From Nakamurella aerolata (GTDB lineage Bacteria > Actinomycetota > Actinomycetes > Mycobacteriales > Nakamurellaceae), in the NCBI RefSeq assembly GCF_013002705.1, contig NZ_JABEND010000001.1:558001-622000 (forward strand): a DNA stretch of 64,000 nt, given 5' to 3'. Shown here one piece after another: positions 26,975-35,962 of this stretch. Numbering within the stretch: the first letter of the stretch is position 1; every line of letters begins with the position of its first letter. The notes beneath the pieces are model-generated. The model saw only the letters and a program-made list of their open reading frames with translations. It had not been told where the DNA came from and searched no databases. The translations under genes were made by a program, and so were the position numbers.

Positions 26975-29900
26975 TCACCTGAAGTCGCGGGAGGGTAGGG
27001 CGCCGGCGATGTCGATGGCGGCGATGCGTTCGGCGAGCACCGACACGGCCAGTCCCTGGCGTTGCGCGCGACCCCGGATCAGCAGTGCCGGGCTGCTTCT
27101 GGCGACGTTGCGGTATCGCTTCCACAGTCCGTGCTGGCAAACGATGTTGAGCAGCCCCGACTCGTCCTCGAGGTTGATGAACACGATGCCGGACGCGGTG
27201 GCCGGACGCTGCCGGTGGGTGACCATGCCGGCCACCAGCACCCTGGTGCCGTCGTCGGTGGTCAGCAGTTCGGCCGCGGTGCGGACACCAAGCTCGGTCA
27301 GCCTTTGTCTGGTGAACTCTGTCGGGTAGCTGTCCGGGGAGATGCCGGTGGCCCAGATGTCGGCGAGGGTCAACTCGATGTCGCTCATTCCCGGAAGCGT
27401 CGGCGCCGCCAGCCCGACGGCCGTCCCCGGCAGGGTGCCGGCCCGCTCCCCCGCCGCCGCGCCGGCCGCCCACAGCGCCTGCCGACGCCGCTGCCCAGGG
27501 CTGGGCGCCGCGGCGCCGGCGCGACCGTTGCCGTCGGGCAGCAGCTGGTCAAGGGCACCGGCGGTGGCCAGCGCCTCGGCCTGCGCAGAGGTGAGCGTCA
27601 CCAGCCTGGTGAGCTGCTCGAGCGAGGTGAATCGCCGCTGCGGCAAGGCTTCTCTCGCGGTGACGATGCGCTGCGCCAGGTCGGCGCCGATGCCGCGCAC
27701 CTCGTCGAGCCCCAGCCGGAGCGCCTGCGTCCCGGTGGCGGGGACGTTGACCGGCAGCGGCCGGTCCGAGGCGGGTTGCCGCGGCCCGGCCAGCGGCTCG
27801 AGATCGGCGTAGAAATTGGACAGGTTGACGTCGGGTCGGCGCACCGTGACGCCGTGCCTGCGGGCGTCGGCGACCAGCGACTGCGGCGAGTAGAAGCCCA
27901 TCGGCTGGGCGCGGAGCAGCGCGGCGCAGAAGGCCGCGGGGTGGTGCAGTTTGAGCCACGCCGAGAAGAACACCAGCGAGGCGAAGCTCAGCGCGTGCGA
28001 CTCGGCGAAGCCGAAATTGGCGAAAGCCAGCAACCGCGCGAAGATGCTGTCGGCCACCTCGCCGGTGATGCCGTGCAGCTCCCGCATGCCTTGGTAGAGC
28101 CGGTCTTTGAGCTTGTTCATCTTGTCGGTTGACCGTTTGGAGCCCATCGCCCGCCTGAGCTGATCAGCCTCGCTGGCGTTGAAGCCGGCCACATCGATGG
28201 CCAGCTCCATCAGTTGTTCCTGAAACAGCGGGATGCCAAGGGTTTTGCCCAGTGACCGCTCCATCGCCGGATGGTCGAAGGTGATCGGTTCCTCTTTGTT
28301 GCGGCGCCGGATGTAGGGGTGCACGCTGCCGCCCTGGATCGGCCCCGGCCGGATCAGCGCCACCTCGACCACCAGGTCGTAGAACTTGCGGGGTTTCAGC
28401 CGGGGCAGGGTCGCCATCTGGGCCCGCGACTCGACCTGGAACACCCCGACCGAATCGGCGCGCTGCAGCATCTCGTACACCGCTGGTTCTTCCAGATCCA
28501 GGCTGTACAGCTCGATCTGGACGTGTTCGCGCTCGCGCGCCAGGTCGATGGCGTAGTGCAGCGCCGACAGCATGCCGAGACCGAGCAGGTCGAACTTGAC
28601 CAGACCGATGGCGGCGCAGTCGTCCTTGTCCCACTGCAGCACGCTGCGGTTCTCCATCCTGGCCCACTCCACCGGGCACACCTCGGCCACCGGGCGATCG
28701 CAGATCACCATGCCGCCGGAGTGGATGGAAAGGTGCCGGGGGAAGTCCTGCAGCTGTTGGGCAAGGTCGAGTACCGGCGCCGGCACCCCCATCTCGGGAT
28801 CGGTGCGCTGCTGCGACAGCGTCATCCAACCGTCAAGCTGTTTGGAGTAGGCGTCCTGTTGGCCGGTGGAGTGGCCGAGCGCCTTGGCCATGTCGCGCAC
28901 CGCCATCCGCGGGCGAAAGGTGTTGACGTTGGCCACTTGTGCGGCATAGTCGCGGCCGTAGCGCCGGTAGACGTACTGGATCACCTCCTCGCGTCGGTCG
29001 GATTCGATGTCGACGTCGATGTCCGGCGGGCCGTCCCGTTCCGGGGCAAGGAACCGCTCGAACAGCAGGTCGTAGCTGACCGCGTCCACCGCGGTGATAC
29101 CGAGCGCGTAGCAGACCGCGGAGTTGGCGGCCGATCCCCTGCCCTGGCAGAGAATGCTGTTGGCCCGGCAGAACTCAACGATGTCGTGCACGATCAAGAA
29201 GTAGCCGGGAAAGTCCAGCTCGGCGATGATCGCCAGCTCGTGCTCCAGCTGCCGGTAGGCCTTGGGGTGCTCGGCCGGGCTCCCGTAGCGCCGGGCCGCA
29301 CCCGCCATGGTCAGCGCCCGCAGATGGCTGTTCTCGTCGTGCCCGGCCGGCACGTCGTACGGCGGCAGGGTCGGGGCGATCAGCCGCAGGTCGAAGGCGC
29401 ACTCGGCGCCGATGCGGGCGGCATTCGGCACCGCCAGCGGATAACGCGCGAACCGCGCCGCCATCTCCGCGCCGGAACGCAGGTGCGCCACCGGCCCGGC
29501 GGGCAGGTACGGGTCGGCCTCGTCCAAGCTGCGCCTGGCCCGCACCGCCGCCATCGATGCGGCCAATCTGGCATCCCGCGGGGTCGCGTAGTGGGCCCCG
29601 GTGGTGGCGACCAGCTCAAGAGCGAACTCGGCAGCCAGTGCGGCCAGCACGTCGTTGTCCTCGTCGTCGGTGGGCGCCGACCCGCCGGTGAGCTCCACCA
29701 CCACGTTGTCGCGTCCGAACCGGTCGAGCAAGTCCCGCAACGCTTTCCTGGCGCCCTCCGGTCCACGGGCGGCGAGCGCTCTGCGCACCGTGCCCTTGCG
29801 GCAGCCGGTGAGGATCAGCCAGTGGTCGCCGGCGGCCCCGGCCAGCGAATCCAGCTGGTACACCGGCCGGCCCTTGGCGCCGCCCGCCAGCTGGGCCCTG

Positions 29901-30361
29901 CTGATCTGCCTCGACAGCCTGCGGTAACCCTCCTGACCGCGGGCCAGCACCAGCAGATGATCGCCCACCGGGTCGGGCTGCCCCAGTTGCGGCTCCGGCA
30001 GACCGAGCGAAAGTTCCGCCCCGTACAGGGTTTTCAGCTCGGTATCGGCGGCGGCTTCGCAGAACCGGACCACGCCGTAGAAGCCGTCGTGGTCGGTGAG
30101 TGCCAGCCCGTCCAGCCGCAGCCGCAGCGCCTCGGCGACCAGCTGCTCCGGGGAGGACGCCCCGTCGAGGAAGCTGAAGGCCGAGTGTGCGTGCAGTTCG
30201 GTGTACGGCACCCGCGGTGCCTGCTGCTCGGCCTGCCGCGCCGGCCCGGTGCGCGCCGCACGGGGTGACCCGGTGAGCCGGTCGATGACGCCGGGATCGC
30301 TGCGACCGGACAGCGCCTTCTCCAGCTCGGACCACGGCACGTTCGGATTGTTGAACGACAT
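26975..30361 (-). CDS. dnaE2: Error-prone DNA polymerase DnaE2 (ImuC)
   Basis: The mutagenic C-family polymerase that copies past DNA damage together with ImuA' and ImuB. The 1128-residue protein begins with a PHP domain (ELHAHSAFSFLDGASS, about residues 53-68), and the catalytic Asp triad lies in GPPDIDVDIESDRREE. The C-terminal region has the helix-hairpin-helix (LDEVRGIGADLAQRIV) and an OB fold (VLVAGMVTHRQRPATASG). It lacks the extended C-terminal clamp-binding part of DnaE1, as expected. It follows imuB by 47 bases with no separate LexA box, so it is probably transcribed from the imuB promoter. Confidence 0.95.
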   Translation of the reverse strand: MSFNNPNVPWSELEKALSGRSDPGVIDRLTGSPRAARTGPARQAEQQAPRVPYTELHAHSAFSFLDGASSPEQLVAEALRLRLDGLALTDHDGFYGVVRFCEAAADTELKTLYGAELSLGLPEPQLGQPDPVGDHLLVLARGQEGYRRLSRQISRAQLAGGAKGRPVYQLDSLAGAAGDHWLILTGCRKGTVRRALAARGPEGARKALRDLLDRFGRDNVVVELTGGSAPTDDEDNDVLAALAAEFALELVATTGAHYATPRDARLAASMAAVRARRSLDEADPYLPAGPVAHLRSGAEMAARFARYPLAVPNAARIGAECAFDLRLIAPTLPPYDVPAGHDENSHLRALTMAGAARRYGSPAEHPKAYRQLEHELAIIAELDFPGYFLIVHDIVEFCRANSILCQGRGSAANSAVCYALGITAVDAVSYDLLFERFLAPERDGPPDIDVDIESDRREEVIQYVYRRYGRDYAAQVANVNTFRPRMAVRDMAKALGHSTGQQDAYSKQLDGWMTLSQQRTDPEMGVPAPVLDLAQQLQDFPRHLSIHSGGMVICDRPVAEVCPVEWARMENRSVLQWDKDDCAAIGLVKFDLLGLGMLSALHYAIDLAREREHVQIELYSLDLEEPAVYEMLQRADSVGVFQVESRAQMATLPRLKPRKFYDLVVEVALIRPGPIQGGSVHPYIRRRNKEEPITFDHPAMERSLGKTLGIPLFQEQLMELAIDVAGFNASEADQLRRAMGSKRSTDKMNKLKDRLYQGMRELHGITGEVADSIFARLLAFANFGFAESHALSFASLVFFSAWLKLHHPAAFCAALLRAQPMGFYSPQSLVADARRHGVTVRRPDVNLSNFYADLEPLAGPRQPASDRPLPVNVPATGTQALRLGLDEVRGIGADLAQRIVTAREALPQRRFTSLEQLTRLVTLTSAQAEALATAGALDQLLPDGNGRAGAAAPSPGQRRRQALWAAGAAAGERAGTLPGTAVGLAAPTLPGMSDIELTLADIWATGISPDSYPTEFTRQRLTELGVRTAAELLTTDDGTRVLVAGMVTHRQRPATASGIVFINLEDESGLLNIVCQHGLWKRYRNVARSSPALLIRGRAQRQGLAVSVLAERIAAIDIAGALPSRDFR

Positions 30362-30408
30362 CTCAACCGGCCTCGCGCGCCGTGGACCTGGCCGGGTGTG
30401 GTGCGCGG

Positions 30409-32085
30409 TCAGTCATAGCGACCCTCCACCAGCCAACATCCCTGCGCCGGCGGCCCGGCCCGGTACCGCAACAACAGTGCAGGACCGTCCACAGGGACCA
30501 GCTGCATCCTTGCCGAGTACCGCGGCCTTGCGGAGATCAATTGCTGGGCAGGCACTTTCGCGTCCCACCAGCGTTCGTCCACCACCCATGGACCGGCCCA
30601 GGCCGCGACCTCGGCACCGTCAAGACCGGACAGCCCGGCAATGCTGGCCGGATCGGCGGACAAGGTGCCGCGCGGCGTCATACTGACCGGAACGCCAGCA
30701 GCGTCACGTAGTTCCAGCTTGTCCGGCCGGGCCGGGTCGGCGATCCGGCTGGGCGAGGGCGCCGGCAACGCACCCGGCCACGGCAGGTCGGGGTCGCGCT
30801 CTGGGCGGCGCTCGTCTCCCCAGCTGACCATGGTGACCTTGTCGGCCGGTCCGCGGCCGCCCGAGCGCACCGGGGTGAGCACCGCGTCCGGACCGAGCAG
30901 GCCCTGCACCCTGGCGAACGCCCACCCGGCGCGGTGATCGTCCGCGCCGTCGCTGCCCCACAGCCCGTACTGCACCCGCCCGGCATCCACCGCCTCGACC
31001 GGCTGTAGCCGCAGCACGGTGATGCCGTGCTGGTCGGGTTCGGTGTTGCCGACCGCATCGTCATTGCCGGCGGAGCTACCGGATCGCTGCTGCCGCAAGC
31101 GTTCTGAGGTGAGCCAGCCGTCCAGTTGCCAACGCATCCGGTCGGCGGTGGCCTCGGCGGTGAGCGGCCGCGCGGCCCGCCAGACCCGGTGCAGGGTGCG
31201 GCCGTCGCTGGTGGCTGCGCTGATCGCCAGCCGGGTGCAGGCCAGCCCGGCATCGGCTAGCCTGGCGTGCAGTTCTTCGGCGAGCGCGCGGCCGAGAAAG
31301 GCGGCGGTGTCGACCCGGTTCAGCGGCGGGTCGCAGCGGCGTTGCACCACCAGGTCGTCCGGCACCGACCGGGAGTACAGCCCGCGCTCCCCCAGGCCGG
31401 ACGCCAACCGGTGGGCGGCGACGCCATCGAGCCCGAAGCGGGTGGCCACGCGCTCGGTGGGCAGCGCGGCGAACGCACCGCAGCTGGTGATGCCCAGTCG
31501 GATCAGCAGGTCGACCAGCTCCCGCCGCTCCGGCGGTGCGATCACGCTGTCGCGGGTGAGCTCGGCGATGGGCAGCCCGGCACAGAAGGCGGCGTCCTGC
31601 CCCGGCGGGACGATGCGCTGCTGCCGGGCGGCCAGCACCGCAACCTCGAGATGATCGGCAATGCCGATCACGGCCTCGACGTCGAGCGCCTCGACCACGT
31701 CGGTGAGCTGCTCGGCGGCGCCTTCTTCCCCGCCGAAGTACCGGCTCGGCCCCCGTGCGGGGCAGGCCAGCATGCCGGGACGGAGCACCTCGAGCCCCGG
31801 CGCGATGTCTTCCACCGCGGCGGCCACCGGCTCGAACAGCCGGGCGGCGACATCGTGGTTCTGCGGCAGCACCGCCAGCTCGGGGCAGCGGGACTGCGCC
31901 TCCCGGCGGCGCATCCCGATCCGGATGCCCGCGGCCCGCGCGGTGGCCGTGCAGGTTTGCACCCGGTTGGCGTGGAACACCGCCAGCGGCGTGCCCGCCG
32001 GAATCCGCGCCTGCCGGCCGGCAGCCACCGCCGGCCAGTCCGGACACCACAGCACCAGCACCCGGCCGGCCACCCGCTTTCCCAC
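30409..32085 (-). CDS. imuB: ImuB, Y-family polymerase-like mutasome subunit
   Basis: A DinB-related protein that acts as a hub between the clamp, DnaE2 and ImuA'. The opening RVLVLWCPDWPAVAAG replaces the acidic active-site residues of true Y-family polymerases, so it is predicted to be inactive in synthesis. A beta-clamp motif QYGLWG is present in the C-terminal half, matching the QLPLWG motif known from mycobacterial ImuB. The start is the GTG at 32085; a LexA box ends 12 bases upstream, so the longer frame that runs through it to 32178 is rejected. The predicted protein has 558 residues. Confidence 0.9.
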   Translation of the reverse strand: MGKRVAGRVLVLWCPDWPAVAAGRQARIPAGTPLAVFHANRVQTCTATARAAGIRIGMRRREAQSRCPELAVLPQNHDVAARLFEPVAAAVEDIAPGLEVLRPGMLACPARGPSRYFGGEEGAAEQLTDVVEALDVEAVIGIADHLEVAVLAARQQRIVPPGQDAAFCAGLPIAELTRDSVIAPPERRELVDLLIRLGITSCGAFAALPTERVATRFGLDGVAAHRLASGLGERGLYSRSVPDDLVVQRRCDPPLNRVDTAAFLGRALAEELHARLADAGLACTRLAISAATSDGRTLHRVWRAARPLTAEATADRMRWQLDGWLTSERLRQQRSGSSAGNDDAVGNTEPDQHGITVLRLQPVEAVDAGRVQYGLWGSDGADDHRAGWAFARVQGLLGPDAVLTPVRSGGRGPADKVTMVSWGDERRPERDPDLPWPGALPAPSPSRIADPARPDKLELRDAAGVPVSMTPRGTLSADPASIAGLSGLDGAEVAAWAGPWVVDERWWDAKVPAQQLISARPRYSARMQLVPVDGPALLLRYRAGPPAQGCWLVEGRYD

Positions 32086-32097
32086 CGTCCCAGCGTA

Positions 32098-32113
32098 TCG
32101 AACATGCGTTCGA
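32098..32113. promoter_or_regulatory. LexA (SOS) box upstream of imuB
   Basis: TCGAACATGCGTTCGA contains the actinobacterial/Bacillus-type core GAAC-N4-GTTC with symmetrical flanks. It lies just upstream of the imuB GTG start, and the 14-bp centre is identical to the box before imuA'. Damage-induced derepression of imuB and dnaE2 is expected. Confidence 0.9.
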
Positions 32114-32274
32114 CCGTCTAGCCGGCTGGATCGGGCGTGAGCCACACGCGGCATCGCGCACCTTTCGGCACCGCGCACAGCCAGAGACGTTCTCCAGGTG
32201 TGCGACGTGCCAGAACCTGCGCGAGCCGGCGTGACCCCGATTCAGCAGCACCGGGAAATCAGCGGCGCCGGGGA

Positions 32275-32748
32275 TCAGCGCGCGGGCCGCCCTGCCCGGC
32301 CCGCAGTTCGGCGTCCGAGGTAGAGCCCGACCGCCAGCGTGATCCCCCACACCAGGAACAGCGGGTCCCAGAGCCAGGCGTGGCCGATCATGCCGTCCCT
32401 GTCGTAGCCGCCGGCCGGCTTGACCAGGCCGCTCAGCACCAGGTTGCCGGTGACGGTGTTGATGCCACCCCAGATGATCAGCCCGGCCGCACCGACCCAG
32501 CACAGCCAGTACCAGAACCGTTGCGCCGGCCAGCCGCGCAGCGTCCAGTACAGCGGCAGCAGCGCACCGGCGATCTTGGCGGCGGCCACCGGGTACAGCA
32601 GCCAGCGTTTGCCGTCGAAGGTTTCGGTGAGCTGGGTGCCGAGGGTCGACACCAACCAGTTGCCGCCCGTCGCCCAGTACAGGCTGAAAAGACCGTGCAG
32701 CACACCGGCTATCGCCGCAATGGTGAACCACAGTCGCGCTCGACCCAC
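32275..32748 (-). CDS. DUF3995-family membrane protein
   Basis: A 157-residue protein with four hydrophobic segments. The pattern VLHGLFSLYWATGGNWLVSTLG, followed by KRWLLYPVAAAKIAGALLPL and FWYWLCWVGAAGLIIWGG, fits DUF3995, a family without known function. The start is taken as GTG at 32748 with GAGGAG six bases upstream; the ATG two codons earlier abuts that site. The C-terminus is a short basic tail. It stands between imuB and the GH3 gene, and no operon partner is evident. The 100 bases between it and imuB and the 168 bases upstream hold no recognisable gene. Confidence 0.7.
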   Translation of the reverse strand: MGRARLWFTIAAIAGVLHGLFSLYWATGGNWLVSTLGTQLTETFDGKRWLLYPVAAAKIAGALLPLYWTLRGWPAQRFWYWLCWVGAAGLIIWGGINTVTGNLVLSGLVKPAGGYDRDGMIGHAWLWDPLFLVWGITLAVGLYLGRRTAGRAGRPAR

Positions 32749-32916
32749 GCGCATCTCCTCGACAGTTCTTCGCGACGCCGACACAGCGGAGCCCCCGGCG
32801 CATCTCGTGATGCCGGCGCATGCTGCGCCCCCACCGCTGTAGCACGTGAACATGAACGTCGGCCGGCGCTGCCCGGCAGATAGCCCCGGGCAGCACCGGC
32901 CGACCACCGACCGGGA

Positions 32917-34803
32917 TTACCAGCTCAAGCCGGATCCGTAGGGATACAGCACCTCGCTCGAGCCGGCTTTCGGAATGTCGACGGGCAGCTTGCCCTTCGG
33001 CGAGATCTCGCCGGTGAGCACCCGCACCAGTGACTCCAGCGCCACCGGCTTGGTCGAGTAGGTGGCCGCATAGGCCGGCACCGTCGGGAACTGGTTGATG
33101 TCGTACGGGTTGCCCACCGACACCACCAGCAGCGGTTTGCCGGTCTGTTGCAGCGCAGCGACCAGCGACTTCTGGCCGGTGTTGGTTGCGCTGTTGTAGC
33201 TGAGCAGCACCACCGCGTCGGCCTGGCCGGCGGCCGAGACCGCTGCCGCCTGCTCTGCGGCGGTGGGGTTGGTGGAGACCGCTGCGATGCTGGTGCCGGC
33301 CCCGCGGGCGGTCAGCTTGCCGGCGAGCGTCGTCCTTGCGGTGGCGTTGTAGCCGGTGACCAGGATCTTCTTGCCGGCGACCGCCATCGGCAGGGTCTTG
33401 TTCTCGTTGCGCAGCACCGTCGTCGACTCGTTGGTGACCTGCTGCACCCGGTCCAGATGACGCTGCGTCCCGACCTTGACCTTGACGGTGCGCGGGTTGA
33501 CGTACGGATTGGCGACGGTGCCGTTGATCCACTTCAGGTTGAGCACCCGGCGCAGCGACTCGTCCAACCGGGACTCGGTCAGTTCGCCACTCTTCACCGC
33601 ATTCAGCACGCCGGTGTAGGCGACGTCGAGATTTGGCGGGTTGAGCAGAATGTCGGCGCCGGCCTTGAGCGCAAGCACCGGCACCCTGTCGTCGCCGTAC
33701 TTGTCGCGAACACCTTGCATGCCGAGCGAGTCGGTGACGATCACGCCCTGGTAGCCCATCTCGCCGCGCAGGATGCCGGTGAGGATCGGCTTGGACAGCG
33801 TGGCCGGATCACCGGAGTTGTCCAGCGCCGGCACCTGCAGGTGCGCCGTCATGATCACCTGGATCCCGGCGTCGATAGCGGCCTGGAACGGCGGCCGGTC
33901 GATCTGCTCCCACTGCTCACGGGTGTGGGTGATGATCGGGAAGCCGTAGTGCGAGTCGACGTCGGTGTCGCCATGGCCGGGGAAATGCTTTGCCGCTGAA
34001 GAGATCCCGGCATCGTCCTGGTAGCCGCGCACCTGCGCCGCCGTCATCTCGGCGACCAGCTGCGGGTTGGAGCCGAACGAGCGGACCCCGATCACCGGAT
34101 TGGCCGGGTTGATGTTGACGTCGGCCACCGGGGCGAAGTTCTGGCGGATGCCAACCGCGGCAAGCTCTTTGCCCTGAATCGCGGCGAGATCGCGGGCGCC
34201 GGCGGTGTCCCGAGTGGCGCCGAGCGCCATGCCGCCCGGTGTTTGCGTCGCCGGCTCAAGCATCCGGGTGACCAGACCGCCTTCTTGGTCGATCGACATC
34301 AGCATCGGCACCTTGGCACCGGTGTTCATGGCGACGTTCTGGATGCCGTTGGACAGACCGGCCGCTTGCTCGGGGGAATCAACGCTGTACGTCCAGGCGA
34401 AGTAGAGCACCCCGCCGAGGTGGTACTTGCTGATGATCTCCCGCGGGGTGGCCAGCCCGAATTCCTTGATGTTCTCCGGTTGCACCGAGTCGACGGTGCG
34501 GCCGTAGACGTGCGTGGAGAACAGCTGCCCGACCTTCTCCTCCAGCGTCATCCTGGCGATGGTGCCGTCGATCCAGCGCTGCTTGGCCGCGGTGTCGGCC
34601 GCATCGCCGGCGCCGGCCCCGCCGGTTGGGCCGGAAGCCGGCTGGCTCTGCGCGCGCGGCACCGAACTCGCCGCCGCGGGGGTGGTCGCCAGCAGCAGGG
34701 ACGAGGTCAGCGTCGCGGCGGCCAGCGCGGCGGTGGCGGCGCGGTAGCTGCGGCGGTGACGCCGCGGCTCGCCGCTTCGGTGAGGTCGATGGAGGGTCAG
34801 CAT
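32917..34803 (-). CDS. Secreted glycoside hydrolase family 3, NagZ-like beta-N-acetylhexosaminidase
   Basis: A 628-residue exported enzyme. An Arg-rich n-region, a hydrophobic core (ALAAATLTSSLLLATTPAAA) and an Ala-x-Ala site form the signal peptide. The GH3 barrel shows SIDQEGGLVTRM, the NagZ signature KHFPGHGDTDVDSH (about residue 268, with the His-Asp used as acid/base) and the nucleophile Asp in VIVTDSLGMQGV. A C-terminal alpha/beta sandwich follows (residues 440-628), as in two-domain Bacillus-type NagZ. The likely role is release of N-acetylglucosamine from peptidoglycan or chitin outside the membrane. Confidence 0.9.
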   Translation of the reverse strand: MLTLHRPHRSGEPRRHRRSYRAATAALAAATLTSSLLLATTPAAASSVPRAQSQPASGPTGGAGAGDAADTAAKQRWIDGTIARMTLEEKVGQLFSTHVYGRTVDSVQPENIKEFGLATPREIISKYHLGGVLYFAWTYSVDSPEQAAGLSNGIQNVAMNTGAKVPMLMSIDQEGGLVTRMLEPATQTPGGMALGATRDTAGARDLAAIQGKELAAVGIRQNFAPVADVNINPANPVIGVRSFGSNPQLVAEMTAAQVRGYQDDAGISSAAKHFPGHGDTDVDSHYGFPIITHTREQWEQIDRPPFQAAIDAGIQVIMTAHLQVPALDNSGDPATLSKPILTGILRGEMGYQGVIVTDSLGMQGVRDKYGDDRVPVLALKAGADILLNPPNLDVAYTGVLNAVKSGELTESRLDESLRRVLNLKWINGTVANPYVNPRTVKVKVGTQRHLDRVQQVTNESTTVLRNENKTLPMAVAGKKILVTGYNATARTTLAGKLTARGAGTSIAAVSTNPTAAEQAAAVSAAGQADAVVLLSYNSATNTGQKSLVAALQQTGKPLLVVSVGNPYDINQFPTVPAYAATYSTKPVALESLVRVLTGEISPKGKLPVDIPKAGSSEVLYPYGSGLSW

Positions 34804-34945
34804 GTTCGAACGTTACGACGTGGTAACGGCAACGAGCAACGGTCTGTGCAGCGTTTGTCGGAACTTTTTCCCGACGGGCGCGTGTCGCGCAGCGCGGGCG
34901 GGTAACAGCGGGCTACCGCGCCAACCGATCCCGAGTCGTCGCCGG

Positions 34946-35905
34946 TCAACTGGTGAGCAGCTGGCGATCGGAAGCCGCCGCGACGCTCGGCGCCGGTTGC
35001 ACCTGCAGGTCGGTCCGGTCGTCTCGCCGGGCGGACAGCGTCAACAGGTGATGGCGAGTGGCAGCCGACCGGCGCTCGGTGACCTGCACCCGCAGCCGGC
35101 GCCCGCGGAGCCGTCCGTGCCCCGCGTCGATGCCGTCCCAGCGTTCGGTGACCGCGGAAACCGTCAGATCGGCGGCCGGCCAGCGCCCGACGACGATCAG
35201 CGCCGCGCCGTGCTGCCGGAGCCGGGCGGACAGGATGCGACGACGCGCCGCGGTGCCCACCTCGGCTCGCTCCGGCAGCTTCGCCACAATCACCTCGACA
35301 CCGTCGGCCAACACCGAAAGGGTTTGCAGCACATCGCCTCCCGGGTCGGTGATCACCGCGACCCGGTCCAGCTGCACCCCGAGTTCCGCGGCCGCGGCCC
35401 AGCCGATGTCTGGCATGCCGACCACCGCCGACCACCGCCGCCCCAGCCCGCCCATGGTGGCCAACAGCACCCCGAGCCCGGCGTCCGGTCCGCCGTGCCC
35501 GCTGGACCCGCCGTGCCCGCTGGACCCGCCGGGCCCGGGCCGCCGGCCGCCGTGCTCGCCCCACCCGCCGGCCACCGCCGGGGGCAGCAACCGAACAACG
35601 CCACCGCGCGGGAGCCCACGCCGGGGAAACACCTCGGCGATCGGGCCGGCAAGGTCAAGCGTTCCGCTCCCCACGACGGTGCCGCCAGTGCCGGTGCCAC
35701 CAGGGGCAGCACCGGCCGGCACCAGCGGCTCGCGCAGCTGGGGACGCAGCTCGCCGCCGGCCTCGGCCAGCCGGCCGCCGACACCGGCCGACGGACCACG
35801 ATCAGCGGCTCCACCGGCAGTGGACGGGCGTGGAGCACCGAGCCGCCGCCGCAGCTCGGCGACCACCTGCTGGCGGGTGGCCTCGTCCGGCACCCGGCCA
35901 GGCAT
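34946..35905 (-). CDS. ImuA'-like SOS mutagenesis protein
   Basis: A RecA-like protein expected to work with ImuB and DnaE2. The region at about residues 70-200 has the ImuA shape (LPRGGVVRLLPP, then GLGVLLATMGGLGRRWSAVV, then RVAVITDPGGDVLQTLSVLAD), and the C-terminal part carries ARLRQHGAALIVVGRW. The middle holds a Gly/His-rich insert (GSSGHGGSSGHGG). The open frame extends upstream through a LexA box to a TTG at 35950; the ATG at 35905, eight bases past the box, is preferred, and an ATG at 35920 lies inside the box. It is separated from imuB by GH3 and the DUF3995 gene, so the cassette is split. Confidence 0.75.
   Translation of the reverse strand: MPGRVPDEATRQQVVAELRRRLGAPRPSTAGGAADRGPSAGVGGRLAEAGGELRPQLREPLVPAGAAPGGTGTGGTVVGSGTLDLAGPIAEVFPRRGLPRGGVVRLLPPAVAGGWGEHGGRRPGPGGSSGHGGSSGHGGPDAGLGVLLATMGGLGRRWSAVVGMPDIGWAAAAELGVQLDRVAVITDPGGDVLQTLSVLADGVEVIVAKLPERAEVGTAARRRILSARLRQHGAALIVVGRWPAADLTVSAVTERWDGIDAGHGRLRGRRLRVQVTERRSAATRHHLLTLSARRDDRTDLQVQPAPSVAAASDRQLLTS
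35490..35525. repeat. 18-bp tandem duplication in imuA'
   Basis: Two adjacent identical copies of CCGCCGTGCCCGCTGGAC encode the GSSGHG repeat in the ImuA' insert. The unit keeps frame. Confidence 0.7.
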
Positions 35906-35913
35906 CCTCTGCC

Positions 35914-35927
35914 CGAACATGCGTTCG
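35914..35927. promoter_or_regulatory. LexA (SOS) box upstream of imuA'
   Basis: CGAACATGCGTTCG is identical over 14 bp to the centre of the box before imuB. The reverse-strand ATG within it is a possible start codon, so either translation begins downstream at 35905 or the transcript is leaderless and starts inside the operator. Confidence 0.88.
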
Positions 35928-35962
35928 AGCGTAGAACTGAGGTCCGACAACCGCCAATCCGG

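Noticed and set aside
28271-30268. Long plus-strand open frame opposite dnaE2 (about 665 codons)
   Set aside because: Antisense shadow of a high-GC gene; the product is Gly/Arg/His/Gln-rich without domains, while the minus frame is full-length DnaE2.
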